Shown one piece after another: positions 45,255 to 58,621 of a DNA stretch of 64,000 nucleotides. Below the pieces are notes generated by a model. The model was not told where the DNA came from and ran no database searches. It saw nothing but the letters and a program-made list of their open reading frames with translations. Location: the NCBI RefSeq assembly GCF_000004075.3, contig NC_026658.2, positions 14,496,075-14,560,074 of the forward strand. Direction: 5' to 3'. How positions within the stretch are numbered: position 1 is the first letter of the stretch; each line of letters begins with the position of its first letter. The position numbers and the translations under genes are program-made. This DNA is from Cucumis sativus (Eukaryota > Streptophyta > Magnoliopsida > Cucurbitales > Cucurbitaceae).

Positions 45255-46863
45255 GGGTTGTCGAATCTTCTTAAACCCAGAAAAATTATGGGATCAAAAA
45301 CCCTAAAACGAAATACCCAAATAGGGAAAGGGGGAAAACCCCACCCACTTGGGAAATCAGAAACGAAGGAATTGAAATGGATCTGGAAACAGAGACGGTG
45401 AGTGGAAAATTGGTGGTCGAAAATAAGTGTTTGGAAAGGGTAGAAACAGAGAAAAGAAATGTGGAGGTGAAATTGAAGGAATAGGGTTTTGAGGAAGGGA
45501 GAAGAAGAGGAAGGGGAGGAAGAGGAGGAGGAGGAGGTTGAAAGAAGAGAAGGTTTTGGCGTTTAATGGGGGTTGGAATCTTTGGATATTTCCACCATTG
45601 AAGTTTACAGTTACGGTAGATGCAAGAAAAAGATAAAGTATCTCTGCACAACATAGTGGACACCCCAATTAAACAATTAAATAAATATTCATAAATTAAT
45701 TCTTTTACAAAATATTTTCATTTTCATTTTCATTTTGTGTTTGATTGATGTAAATTTTTAATATGAAGGGTTCAATTTTTAATATTGGGAGAATGTTTTA
45801 TCAACATTTCATAAAATATTGATATGGATACATATTTTGAAGAATTTATAAAATTATTTTTAAATAGTTTAATCAATAGTAAATATACAATTTTTCAAAC
45901 ATATGAAAATGCTATAAAAGGAAGAACGATGAGAATATAAACATATAAACTTAATACCATGAATTATTGAATGAAGATTTTAAAAAATCCAAATTGTTCT
46001 TAAAATTCATGAATTTATTAAAAATAATATTTTTTGTTACCTACAAAGATATTAAAAACCCTTGTGTTGTTATTTCAAGAAAAAAATTCAAAAGTGTTTA
46101 AATAATTGTTTGAAAACCTTTTTCTAATTTATAAATATACTTTTCGTTTAATTATAACAATATTTTCTAACATAAATTTTTGTTTTTTTTTCATGCAAAA
46201 TTATTTAGTAACAATCATATATAGAAATTATAGTTTGATTTATTAAATGAAACATAATTGTAAATGACTTATTTGCCCCCAAATCCAAAAGAAAAAAAAA
46301 AAAGTAAGTGTTTTGTTTGTAATAAAGATAAATTGTAAATTTAAGTATGCATGGGTTTGCACATGCTGGCATTACTACTTTGATGTGGTGCAAGTTGGCC
46401 CTAATAAAGATCAATGGACCAAAAGCTATATGTAATCATGAGACTTGGAATTTTCTTTTTGTTAACAATACAAATTATTGCAAATAAAGTATACTTATGC
46501 ACAAATCAAGATACATTGCGTATAATATGTTTGTTTGCCTTTTGGTTTAATAAAAAATCAATAAATAAAACAATCAAAGTCATTTAAATGCATTTATTTA
46601 AAGTTAGAAGGCACAAACTCAGACCATAAAATTGATAATTCATTCAATGTCATAAACAAGGGTTCATGTCATATGTTGTTTGCCTTTTGATTTAAAAAAC
46701 AATCAAAGGCACTTAAATTATTTGATTTGAACTTAGTACAGATAGAACTAGAAGTATGTCATGCTTTTGCACCAACTCAGACCATAAACTTTGCTGAATT
46801 GCTGCAAAGTAAACTCAGTATATGTTTATAAGTATATCACTATAGATTTGATTTCTAGTCAGT
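45255..46863. other. Intergenic between CUE-family 5' end and FUSC-like 3' end
   Basis: 45255-45560 is purine-rich on the plus strand (GGAGGA-type tracts), the probable leader of the CUE-family gene. After about 45660 the DNA is AT-rich. A diverged duplication lies at 46525-46795 (separate entry). Confidence 0.6.
46525..46795. repeat. Diverged tandem duplication, unit about 150 bases
   Basis: Two stretches share, in order, TTTGTTTGCCTTTTG or TTGTTTGCCTTTTGA, CAATCAAAG, GGCAC and AACTCAGACCATAAA: about 46525-46645 and 46672-46795. It lies just downstream of the FUSC-like gene's stop. The copies differ by substitutions and small indels. Confidence 0.65.
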
Positions 46864-49800
46864 TTACTTTGTACAGTAAGCGTCTACTCTTGTTGAAAGT
46901 TCTTGCAAATTAATATGAATAGATGGATTCTCTAGTTTCAGCACTTGAAGCACTTCTTTTTCCATCACCATTGTTTCTCTCATCAAACATTCCATACAAA
47001 ACCCAATTGAACTCAAACATAATGTCATTTGGCCTTTCAAATTTCCCTCAACTTCATCGTTTGAGTAAGCTTTGCTCAATATTTCATTAGCGTGTTGGCA
47101 GAAAGAACCCACAATTTTCTCCACATCTTCTTCAAGAAGAGCAAAAGCTTTGCATCCATCGTTTGAACCCTTCTTCCCCATCTCCATGTCTAAACATTGG
47201 TTTTGGTTTTTGTTCTGCAATTCTTTTAAGGACTTTATTAAGCTCAACTTCTCCATGAACTTCAAAGAACATCCAAGTTTTTTGCTGAAAATTCCCATGT
47301 CTTCAGTTAAACTATCATGAAGTTCTTTCACAATAAGACCAGACCTATTCAGTTCTAGAGACAGAAACTTTATTTCATGCAGCATAATTTGTAAGATATC
47401 CAATGTTTTCTGAAGGGATTTCAAAAGTTTCTCATAGCAACTACCTTGGAAAGGTGTGAACCAGAAATTAGGCTCAAACCCAGCTTCAACAATGAATTTT
47501 TCTAATTGACTAACATGGGATCTCAGGATTTTGTGGTGTTGTATCAATGAAACGAAATTAGAAGTTTCATGATTCAAGTTCTTTTGAGGAATGAGGATTA
47601 CCCTTTTGATGAAATCTTCAAGTGCCACCAAAGTTGTTGAGAATTCTGTTTTCGCTAAAGTTGCTGTTCTTGTTGGGTTGAATATAATCTCCACTGTTAG
47701 AAAACAGAGTAATCCAATGCAAGCTTCTGTGATTCTAGCATTTGCAAACTCAGATGGAACTCCATAATCCTTCCTCCCAAGAACTAACAATGCGCCTAAT
47801 GCTGATGCTATCCCACCAGATTGACCATACATTCTACTATGAACAAGAAAGCTAGTAAAAACAACCCAAGGAAGAAGAGGTAAGAGCCATAAATACTCAT
47901 ATTTCTTTAAAATAAAACAGCATAAAACTCCATAGATTGACCCAATGGCCGTCCCTTGAGCTCGAGCATTTGCAACAGTAAAAACAGCTTGTTTCTCCGT
48001 TGCAAAACTGATAGCAACCGTCAATCCTGACCAATAACCATTTGGTTTTGTATAAGTCAAGCCCAGAAACACAGCAAGCCCCAATGTAATCGAGCATTTC
48101 AGCGCAAAACACAAACTCTGGTTTGTAGGCAACATATTCGACAAAATGCCCCAACTAGTTTTTTTGGTACCATGGTCTCCCAACTGAGTTGCTTTTTCTC
48201 CGTTGACTCTCTGACCAATTTCCACGTCGGAAACGAGATTCCGGCCGGCGGTTGAGTCGTATAGGAGGATTTCCATACAGCGCAAGAAGAAGGAAGTGGG
48301 AAGAATCTGAGGGGTGATGGGAGAAATGTTGAGAGGTAAGGGGGTTGAGAAGCTGGGTTTTGTCTCCGGCGCGGTGGTGGAAGTAGGAGGAACAGTGATC
48401 TTGAATTGTTGTAGCTTTAAGATGGCTTTGGGTTTGAGATTGTTGAGGAAATTGGAGAGCTGTTCGTCCACTGATCCGAAGACCATGGAAGGGGAAGTTA
48501 AAGCGGCTTCCATTCCTTTCATTGCAACTTCCATTTCTTCCAATTTTTCTTCAACGTCGAAGCATGTTTGTCGTCTCTCCCAAATCACCCCTCTCTGTGT
48601 TCATAAGAAAAAAGGATCATAATTCGAACAAAATTAAAAAATTGAATGCTCATAAGACATCACTCAGCAATGCATCACCATTCACACATCAAACAAAATT
48701 ATAAAAAAAGATAATAGTTTGATGCATGAATGTCAGCGATGTTCGAAATGTTCAACTCTGTATTAAATTGAAATAACATCATATAACTTCATGATCATTA
48801 ATTAACTAATAGGGACAAAAGAAAAAATAATATAAAATGAAAAATTAGGGTGAAGAGAAATGATACCATATTGGATTTGATAGTTTGGAGAAGCTTCGTT
48901 GCATTTGTTGAAAGAGACTTGGCTTCAACCATTAATGCAACAGCCTCTCCCTTGGTCTTTGCACCCACTCCTTCCACCATTGCCTCTATTCTCTTCCAAC
49001 CATTCTCACAATAACCCTTGCTAAGCTTCCTTATCTGCAACCACATGATCCCCAAACCAAAAACAAAATCATAATATATTCTCTCTCTTCATCATTTATG
49101 TGTCATAAGTTATTTCTTTTTATCCCAAATCCTATTCTTATATTTGTTAAGAAAATGAAATGAAACGTTATAGTCAAAATAAAATCAACTAAACTTGCTA
49201 AAACCATTCACACGGTCATGATAGACTTTATAGTTGTTATCAATATTTGTCGATATTTATGGATTTGAAATTTTACTATGTTTTCTAAATATTTTTATTT
49301 CTTTACTATATTTAAAAATGTTTTTTTTCACACGACATATTTTAAACAAATATTTTACTTTATTAAAATAAAATTAACTAAATACGACATATTTTAAACA
49401 AATATTTTACTTTATTAAAATAAAATTAACTAATTATTTCTATCATATGGAGATTTGAGTATTATTGTAGATTTTTTTAACGCTAAATTTAATTATAAAA
49501 GAGTATTATTGTAATTACGACAATAATCATACCATATATACAATTTAGACTTTTTTTAGTGATCTCTAATCTCATCATCTTTGATTTATTTATTTTCTCT
49601 CTAAACTAATTTTGAGCGAAAACAAAAATTAATTTTTAAAAGTCAAACGTTTTAAAATATTTAATATTTTTAGTTAGTTTATGTCTTCCATAATCTATTT
49701 TAATTACTTTATTTTGGTCGTATTTGGCAACAATTAAACCTTAATATTTGGGTGTAATCTTAAGTTAACTCATCATTATAGCGTCTACTCTTAACTACTA

Positions 49801-50799
49801 CGTAAAAAATAAAATATTTTTACAACAAAAATTGTTTACTGACAAATTAAGATTAACCAAGAAAAAAAAAAAAGCAAAGATGAGTTCAACCAAAAGTGTA
49901 TAAATGTATTTTTCATATTTAAAAGACAAATTCATTGTATACCAGGTTTAAAAAGTTCAAACATGTTTTCATAATGGTGATGCAAAATATTCTAAAAGAA
50001 TTAAAATTAAATAGTGGTGTATAATAGATATTTTTATCACACCAAAACCCAATATCCAGTTGAATACTCAAAACCAAAGCAAGGAAATTATAATCATAAT
50101 TATTATAAATTTATAAATAGAACCAAATTATTGGTGGGAAATTGTTTGTCCATTATATATATGTATGTATGTATGTGTATGCATGTATAATAAAAATTTG
50201 AACTAAAATTTTGGTTGTAATTATGAAAACCATGTATGGACGTAGCTTGATTTTACCTGGAAGAAAGCGAGGCGGGGAAAGGGAATCATCATGGCAGCGA
50301 CGGCGGCGAGAGCTCCGGCAGCCGTACTAGACGCAACACGTATTGGGTGCTTAACAAAACTGATCTGACCGCCGTGAATCACTGTCCCCACGTACACAAT
50401 CACCAGCTGTCCAAACGCGATTCGCTTTGTCAGCAAGTGTGTCCGCTCCGGCAGCGCCACCACAAACCCGCTGACAGCCACTGCGATCGCCGCGGATGCC
50501 GCACTAGTGAACCGTCCCGGTCCGATCAGCCACAAGCACGGCACAGATGAGACGAGCACGAACACCACTGCCCACATCACGTGCCACACACCCCTCACAG
50601 CGTCACCGACGGAAACAGTGTCGGAAAGTATCATAGAAATGGTGGTGAAGTAGGAGAAAGCTGAGAACGCCAGTAACCGTCTAAGAGGTGCTGGGCCGAA
50701 AATCGTGACGGCTCCAACTATGCCACATGCCAAAGCCGCTCGTAGAGCTAAGCCTAGGCGCATTCGCCACACAATCATCGTGGCCGCCGTGACCGCCAT
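46864..50799 (-). CDS. FUSC/AaeB-like multi-pass membrane protein
   Basis: Plant member of the fusaric acid resistance / aromatic acid exporter-like superfamily, probably a plasma-membrane exporter; substrate unknown. Three exons on the minus strand: 50257-50799, 48867-49034, 46864-48594, all phase 0; 813 aa. Residues 1-180 carry about six hydrophobic helices (ALRAALACGIVGAVTIF, HVMWAVVFVLVSSVPCLWLIG, QLVIVYVGTVIHGG, AAGALAAVAAMMIPFPR). A mainly helical soluble stretch follows (about 182-350), with coiled-coil-like KSLSTNATKLLQTIK and VEEKLEEMEVAMKGME. A second membrane block at roughly 375-530 (SITLGLAVFLGLTYTKPNGYWSGLTVA, LPLLPWVVFTSFLVHSRMY, GGIASALGALLVLGRKDYG) has the typical FUSC pattern, and a long helical C-terminal region completes it. 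The two membrane halves separated by a soluble domain are usual for the family. Exon 1 is strikingly GC-rich. Intron 1 holds a perfect-looking 52-base duplication. Confidence 0.87.
49332..49435. repeat. 52-base tandem duplication in FUSC-like intron 1
   Basis: Two copies of a 52-base unit starting ACGACATATTTTAAAC (49332 and 49384), identical but for the last one or two bases. A recent duplication. Confidence 0.92.
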
Positions 50800-53700
50800 T
50801 TAATTATAGCGGTTTATGTATGTATATAAAGATCGGGGGAAATGTTGTTGAAAGAAATAAAGAGAAGAGATGGAGAGCGAAGAACTTGGCAAAACTTTGG
50901 GTCTGTAAAGAGAAAAGGAGAGATATGGTCTGTCACAAAAATTTTAACTTTGGAATTAATATATAAGCCAAAATGTTTGGTGGCACAATGGAAAACAGTG
51001 GAAAACACACTTACATAGATTTTGTAATTACATGTTGGGAGAATAATGGGATTGGAATATAATATATTTACCATTTCTTTAGATTCATACATATATAGCT
51101 GAGGAACACCAAAGACTCCATAAATTAATTAATATATTTATATAAACGCATCTCCACGATATACCCAAAATGTTGAAACTATTTACAAGTTTGAATGTTT
51201 GGTTATCCATAAAATTTTCTCTATATAAAAACGATAAATTCTTGTTTTCAATGTGAACTTAGTCTCTTTACTTTTGGTTTATCTTCTTGATTTTCATACA
51301 TACTTTCATTCCGACGTTCACTTTTTAAATTTTAATTTTAATTTTTATAAGCTCGAAATGTTTATTTTTATGTGACATTTTTTTAAAAAATATATGATTA
51401 TATAATTTAAAATTTTAGTAAATGAAGTACAATTATTTTTACAAAATATGACAATTTTTTATATTCTATCAATTATGAGTGTTTATAAATATTTTCAACC
51501 GTTTTACTATTTAAGGCAAACTTTCTTAAAAAATAAGACTAAAAAGCAAAATTGTGATTAATATGAAAGAAAAAATAGTTACAATTATGAAGAACTAAAT
51601 GATTGTATTAAAAGTATATATGAATCATAAACTAAAAAACACAACCTTGCAAATTGTGGCTAATTAACTATAATAAATATTTGTACAATACAAACTTTTA
51701 TGTTAAACAATTACATATGATTATTTCACACTTACCTAATGCTATATATTAACTTTAAGGATCATATGATAAAGGTAAATTTAATTTTAGCCCAACTCCA
51801 ATGTGTCATGTAATAGATTGCAAGGTGTCTCATATGTGACAATTAAAGGATTTAGAATTATTAAACACTTTTCAATGTATAAAGAGACTATAGACATAAC
51901 TTCTTAAAATATAGGATTAAATGATAGATCATGTCACAACCCTTAGACTAAATGTAATTAAAATTGAACTAAAGGGAGAATGTGTGAAAAAGTTGTCTCT
52001 CTTAGACCCCAAGCCTACATGTTACTAATATAACACTTGAACTTTATTAAAATAATCTCATAGTTATTATTTTACGTGCATTCTTGAAAATAACTAAATT
52101 ATTAAAATTATTTACAAAATATAAATTTAACCATAATTTAGATATCTATATAAATTTATTTATGATTTTTTGTTTTTGTTTTTTTGTATTTATATAGTAA
52201 GTCATTTTGGAATTGATTGGTTAATGTTAAGGCATTAATTCAAATTAAACTAGTTTGCTCTTAACGAAATTGTATCTATATATGAATCATGGATTTGTTT
52301 TTCTTGTGATTGGTCAATACACACTTATAATTCTTTTTAAAATTCCTTATTGATTACTTGAGAAGCTAAAAAATGATAACATTGCATTGTAATCCACGTG
52401 GCAAAATTTCACCAATTGTTGTAGTGAAGTGCTTCTCTTTTTGTGCAAAAGACAAAAGAAAAATCATTCTTTTTATTGCTCTCTAATGTTTCCCTATAAT
52501 TCGTTGAAACTTTGACTCTTTAATACAAAATTTACATTTTTCATGATTTTTTATTACTAATTTCTCAAGGATTTACTATTACATTAAAATCTATTAAAAA
52601 TTACATATTACAAATAATATTAATAATAATTATTATTATTTATAAACTAATAGTTTGATAATTCATTTGGGATTAGTAAGATAATTGGTGGAATTTTTAA
52701 ATAATCAATTGCTAACAACTAGTAGTAACAAAAGGCAAATTGTGAATATATAATATTTTCTTTAAACATGGCTACGAACGTTTTCAAAAATAACAAAATA
52801 AATCAAAATTTATATCCTATTAACTATAGAAACATATAAAGTGTGTCGATTTCTATTATTTGTAGAATCTGAAATTAATTTTTGTTATATTTGTAAATAT
52901 TTTAACTGTTTGTCATTTATTATAATTTTTTTAAAAACAATATATAAATGGGTTATGAATAATAAAATATAGCAAAAAAAACTTAAATATGTCTGGTAGG
53001 TTTTGACGAACTTTCTTATATTTTATAAATAGTTTTAGTTTTTTTTTCAAGATTAATGAAAAATTAAGGGAAAACATTTGAATTAAGAATGAGTTAATTT
53101 TACAAACGCTTTAATTTTTAGTTTTTAACCATCTTCGTTAGTTTATCATTGAGCTTAAGCAAATTAACTTGAGTATAGTGGAAAAAATCAGTAATTGAGG
53201 GAAATAGTTATATGATTTAATTTTTATTAGGTGAAATTAAATTTTATTAGTTTAATACTATATTTTTTATTCGAGAAACCTCTTCTCTTTATTAAAGAGA
53301 TTAATTGTAATATGTAAATCATCTAATTAAGTTTCTTAAAGACATTTTATAAATTTCTGTATCATACATCAAATCATATAAATTTTTCAACCAAGTGTAT
53401 CTTTTTAAAGTTATTTTTGGAAGTTTTTCAACCAAGGGTGTATGCATGGTTGGGGTCATTTTTAAAAGTGTAGTTCGGTAACAATCATAGGAGACTAATT
53501 AGAGAAGTTAATACGAATAACAAGCATAATTCATCTACTGAAATACGAATTCCCACTTATTGTAAATAAATAAAGCTCACTCTTAAATAATTGATTTATT
53601 ATATGTAACTCTCTCACAAGCCACAATAATTAGATCATTTAATAGTTTTTCCTTTACTTATGTGATAAGAATGAAATTTTGTAGCGTATCATAAAATTAA

Positions 53701-54704
53701 ATTGTTTTACATTAACATATATGTTCACATGATTTATTTTAATTAGTAAAAAAATAATTAAAATAAACTTTAACTCAACGATAATTGACGAAGTGTAATC
53801 TTCGATTTCTCATCTTGCGATTGTCTTGATATATATGTGTGTCAACTTCAATATAACGACTCAATTTAATTGATTAAGACATATAATGTTATTAACTAAA
53901 AAATTTTGTGGTTTGTATGTTTTCCATTCATATCAATGAACTCTTTCACCACTTGCCTAAGTAAGAGAGTTATTAATTTAAAAAATTAAGTACGAATATT
54001 ATATAAACGTTTCCAACACTCTCCAATAAAATATGTTTACCAATCTTATAAAAACAACCATTAATGTAACCAAACTATTTTTCAACTTTCTTCTCGAAAT
54101 AAATGGAATTTTTCTCACAATGGGCCCAAGTAAAGTAACGTGCGTCAATATAAACATAATTCAATTACTTTATAAATGTTTGCTTTCAGTGTCGAGTTTC
54201 ACTTCTTGTATTTGAGAAATATGTAAGAATAAATATTAGTGAGTTTTCACAATTTTTTTAATTAAAAAATAATTTAAGACCAAGAAGGATATCATTTTCT
54301 TGAAAAGTTATAAATATACACATGCATATATATACATACATACACAAACTCTATTCTCCAAAGAAAAAAACTTATACTCATAAAAAGGGATGTTTGGTCC
54401 ATCAACTTCAAATAGGGTGGAATAGGTTATTCTTATTTGTGGCTCAAATTATAGTAGTACGTGTTTCCAACTCTACGTAACTTTCAAGTTTTAATCAAAT
54501 ATAATATTATTGTTTCAAATTTTTCTTTATTATAGCGTTTATTATTTTTGACTGATCGTACCAAATAGTTTGTACAAAACACAAATTATTGTTGTATAAA
54601 ATAAAATAGTCGTGCATCCAAAACACAAACTACTATAACTTATAAACTATAATAACCAATTCAAACATCAATATTAAAAGAACAATACACTAGAGATAAA
54701 CGAA
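50800..54704. other. FUSC-like promoter followed by gene-poor AT-rich DNA
   Basis: Upstream of 50800 in gene sense are a leader and a TATA-like TATATAAAG (complement near 50820-50830). From about 51100 the DNA is very AT-rich with no recognised gene, RNA or element. Confidence 0.55.
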
Positions 54705-55154
54705 ATAGATTGAGGGACATTTTCAACCCAACCCATATCTTCAAGTTGGTAGGTTGGCAATGCGAATAACACGAATTGTATTATCAACCCAACCCTTAAA
54801 ATATGGGTTGGGTTTTCAAGTTGGTTGAGTTTTTTTTTTTTTTAACGATGACTCTCAAATTTAAACTACCGTGTAGATCATGATACACGATATCAAATCT
54901 TAGTTGCATCGAGATGCCCTAGGATGAAATAATTATATCTTTAATTCATTCGATCTCGAGTATAGAATGCCCCATAATGAAAGTTAGTTATTGGATCTAA
55001 AGCCCTAGTGACATCGAGATAGCTTGGGATGAAATAATTATGCCTTTATTTTATTCGATTTCAAGCATAAACATATATTGCCCTGGATGAAAGACTTCTA
55101 CCTTTAGTTATTCAATTATGGGCCTTAATTGCACCATCTGCAAATAAAATATAA

Positions 55155-55185
<31 letters not shown>

Positions 55186-55540
55186 TATTAATTCGAGCTG
55201 GGTTGGAATGAACAGAACTTTTCAATCTCAAACCCGAGATCCAACCCAACTCAAAAAACCCAAAAATTTCAACCCAATCCAACTCACATTTTAAACTAGG
55301 GATAGTTGCAAATTTAACAATTAAATTCAAATTAATTAAATATATACCAAAAATTTTAAAATTTTGATAAATTTAAAATTTGTCAAATTTTTTAAAATTG
55401 TGGTATATCCTTAATTATTATTGCTAAAATAGTCATTAATTACAATTTTCGTTTAAACTAACCCAACTCAACCCATATATATTTAGGTTGGGTAGTCTGA
55501 GTTGTCAGATTATTCGAATTATTCTTCCGTCTCTAAAATA
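54705..55540. mobile_element. Non-autonomous element with CAACCCAACCC-type inverted ends
   Basis: The left part (54720-54830) is full of CAACCCAACCC and GGGTTGGGTT and includes GCGAATAACACGAATT. The right part (55195-55510) contains the same kind of sequence inverted (CCCAACTCAACCCATATA, GGTTGGGTAGTCTGAGTTG, TTCGAATTATTC). Between them is a different block with an internal diverged repeat of about 105 bases (CATCGAGAT...GGATGAAATAATTAT, twice, from 54908 and 55011). No coding sequence. It looks like a foldback or MITE-type element interrupted by, or carrying, a minisatellite. Family not identified. Confidence 0.5.
55159..55186. repeat. (TA)n microsatellite
   Basis: An almost perfect run of about 13 to 14 TA units inside the 54.7-55.5 kb element. 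Confidence 0.85.
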
Positions 55541-58290
55541 GACACGAAAAACTTACCGGGTAAACATATCTATTTTTAAATTTTCAAAAGTAAAATAAAC
55601 TACCTTTAGAAAGCTCAATTAAGGATAATCTCGTTTTTAAAAACAAATCCTTCTTCCTCCAACTTTCTTGGTTTGTTATATATTTTTTACTTATTATTTA
55701 AAATCTAAAAAGAATAGTTTAAAATAATTATTAATAAAATTTAACTAATAATTCAACAAATATACCAATGGACTAAGAATTGGTTACCAAAAAGAGGACG
55801 AGCAGAAAGTAATTATTCCCCACCTCCCCATTTGCAATGCCCTATTTAATTGCATTCTTATATTTAAAATAAAGAGATCTCCCACACAAAAGATATCCAC
55901 TATTAATATGAAAATAAGTAACTATAAGTACATAAACGTAACTAAAATAGAAAATAATAATTAAAAAATTACAACTTGCAATTAAAAGTACAATTGTGTA
56001 CAAATAATCGTGGAGTCATAATACACAAATATACTCATAACTTTTCATTTTCAACTCTTCTTTCACAAATACACTTCTTTCCTCTCTTGCCAAAAATAAA
56101 ATAAATTATTTATTATTGTAAATTATATAAATAAATAAATACATTGTGTAGGTTTTTTCTATTAATTGTAAATATTTTAATTTATTTTGTTATTTTTAAA
56201 ATTGATGAACGGATTAAAAATATACATTTAAGTTTAAAATGTATCTTTTGAAAACTTAGTGATGTATTGTTATAAATCCAAAGACTAAAAATGTCGTATA
56301 CTTGTACAAAATTGAAGACTAAAATAGTAATTTCCATCTAATCTATTTTTCAACCCACGAGTGTCACCAATACTTTGTCAATCAATTTTAACAATAATGA
56401 GTAAATTTTTTCCATCGTGTCTATAATTTTAAATTACGTTTAACACTACATCGTCAACTTTTGAATTCTATATTCTTCCATTACAAAATATCTTTCTTTC
56501 TTTTTTTCTAGTTTAGTGGTAACATAACATTCATTTGAAATTGCTGACTTCTTTCAAAATAATTAATTACATGAGCCCAAAAATACAATAAGAAGTACTT
56601 AAAAACTTAATGGTTAAACTTTACATTAAACAATACAATACATAAAAAGTAATTTTGAATCGTGAACAATTACAAAAACTAACCAATTGAATATGAGTTC
56701 ATGAAATATTAATAATGAAAAACAAGATCTTACTTTTCAAATTTCAACAATTTCGAATGATTGGACTTGTGAGAAAACAAAAATATCTACCATGAGGTTA
56801 ATCTCAAATTTCAACTTTGTATTGAATGTATCATTAATTTACATAATTTAGTCTGTAAAATTAAATGCCAAATATTTATTGAGTTAATTAAATGACACTA
56901 CACCACTTGATCATGCCCAACATTAATGTGGACTGTGGAGGGTTATTTTTGACAAAATTTTTTCATCATCAAACTAATTTTTTCTATTTACTTATATATT
57001 AAGTACTTTTAATTTGTTTTAATTCAACATCACATCAATGGTTTTTTACTAAAAAAACAACCTCTTCAAAAGCATTTTCTAGAATTATCCCAAAGATTTT
57101 AAATATAATTTATGTATTCTATATATCTCTAATTTAATGATCCATTCAATTTCATTTACTTGAACTTAGCAATAGCTAAAGTTGACTTCTTCGTCTTCTT
57201 TTAATTTAACGACCAAAGGTACTGTGATTTTCATCATTATATTTATTATAACTTTCAATCAAATTCCAACAAAAAAAAAAAGTTTACAATGATTTGTTTT
57301 TAAATTTGCTTTCATATATATTTTGGTGAATTGCATTTTATTCTATGTAACAAATACAAAATTTTTAACTTCAAAAACGAGATTACGTATCAATTAGTCA
57401 CCACTAATAAGTTCAAGTTCATCTTAATGAATTTTTTTTAAGAGAGGGGACCTTGAACCACATACATTACATTATGTTTGAGGACAGTGTGCCTTAAATG
57501 CTATGCACAAGTTGGTGCTTAAGATTTGATTAAATATTCAAATTAAGCTTAAGATTTGATTAAATATTCAAATTAAATTTATGTTATACTAGATCCTAAA
57601 CTAAGTTATAATAAATTTAATTTAGTTCAACTGTAGACTAGGCCGTCTCATATCAAGTAAAGTTGTTTTTTATTTAAAAAATACAACGTGTGGGAGTAAT
57701 AAATTCAACCTCAAACTCTTTCAAAGAAGAAAAAGAAAAACTAATTTGGAGATTCAAGTTTGCATATTTATTATTTTTGTTATTTTTGTGTGTATTTCAA
57801 ACATTTACAATAATATATTTTGATAAGTTAAATCATGATAACCTAAAATCAACATCGTTTTGTTACGTTTTTTTTTAAATCTTGAGCATAATACAATAAC
57901 GAAAATATAGATGCCAAATATTAAACATATCTAAAAAAACATAATACACACGTTTTATTATTAATGTCTAGACGATTTTAATTTCCAAATTTTTAATTAT
58001 TTTGAAATGTTATCTTTTAACTTCTTTTAAAACAAATGCACACATCTTAATTGGAGGTAATAAAAAAAAATACTTTATTTGTTTTGTTAATATTTTTTTT
58101 AAAAATATTGTTGCATAAAAAACTTGCAAAAATCACTCCTACAATTTACTGTTAATTACAATTATGTCCTCAGTTAGGTAAGATTTGAATGTGAAAAATT
58201 GAGAGGGAATTTACTAGTTTTTGCAAATTTTGGTTTTGTGTTAGATTAGTGGTGTGGCTTCTCTCCATGGGTTCAATGGATCTGTTTATT
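55541..58290. other. Gene-poor AT-rich DNA
   Basis: No gene recognised. A 30-base perfect tandem duplication lies at 57517-57576. Short reading frames are AT-driven. Confidence 0.55.
57517..57576. repeat. Perfect 30-base tandem duplication
   Basis: Two identical 30-base units starting GCTTAAGATTTGATTAAAT (57517-57546 and 57547-57576). Confidence 0.95.
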
Positions 58291-58294
58291 TTAA

Positions 58295-58591
58295 GGCCCA
58301 CAGGAACCTTGGTCTGGCCCACAGTAATTATAATTAATTTAATTTTTGAGTAATATTGGCAACAACCTCGAATATATGGAGCAAATTAATCCCTCTACCC
58401 CAGGGAATAGGATACAATGTACACGTGCCAATTTTTCATTGATTCCATGCCAACTGGCCTACTACTTGTCCCTCATTTTTATATTCTTCATGAAAACCGA
58501 CGGTTCTGATCACTCCCCACCCTTCCGGAACTTTGCCTTTGCGCCAATGGCGCTGGCGTGGATCATTCAACTTACACGTGTACTTCACGTG
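58295..58591. promoter_or_regulatory. Orphan promoter-like island: two site II and three G-box motifs
   Basis: GGCCCA at 58295-58300 and 58316-58321; CACGTG at 58422-58427, 58575-58580 and 58586-58591, the last two five bases apart as ACACGTGTAC and TCACGTGTC, which also fit ABA-response elements. The patch 58490-58600 is visibly GC-richer than its surroundings (CACTCCCCACCC, GCGCCAATGGCGCTGGCGTGG). No recognisable coding gene lies within 2 kb on either side. It could belong to a non-coding RNA, a gene lost from this place, or a distal regulatory site. Confidence 0.5.
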
Positions 58592-58621
58592 TCACCATCT
58601 CTTTGGCTATCTCATTTGTTA

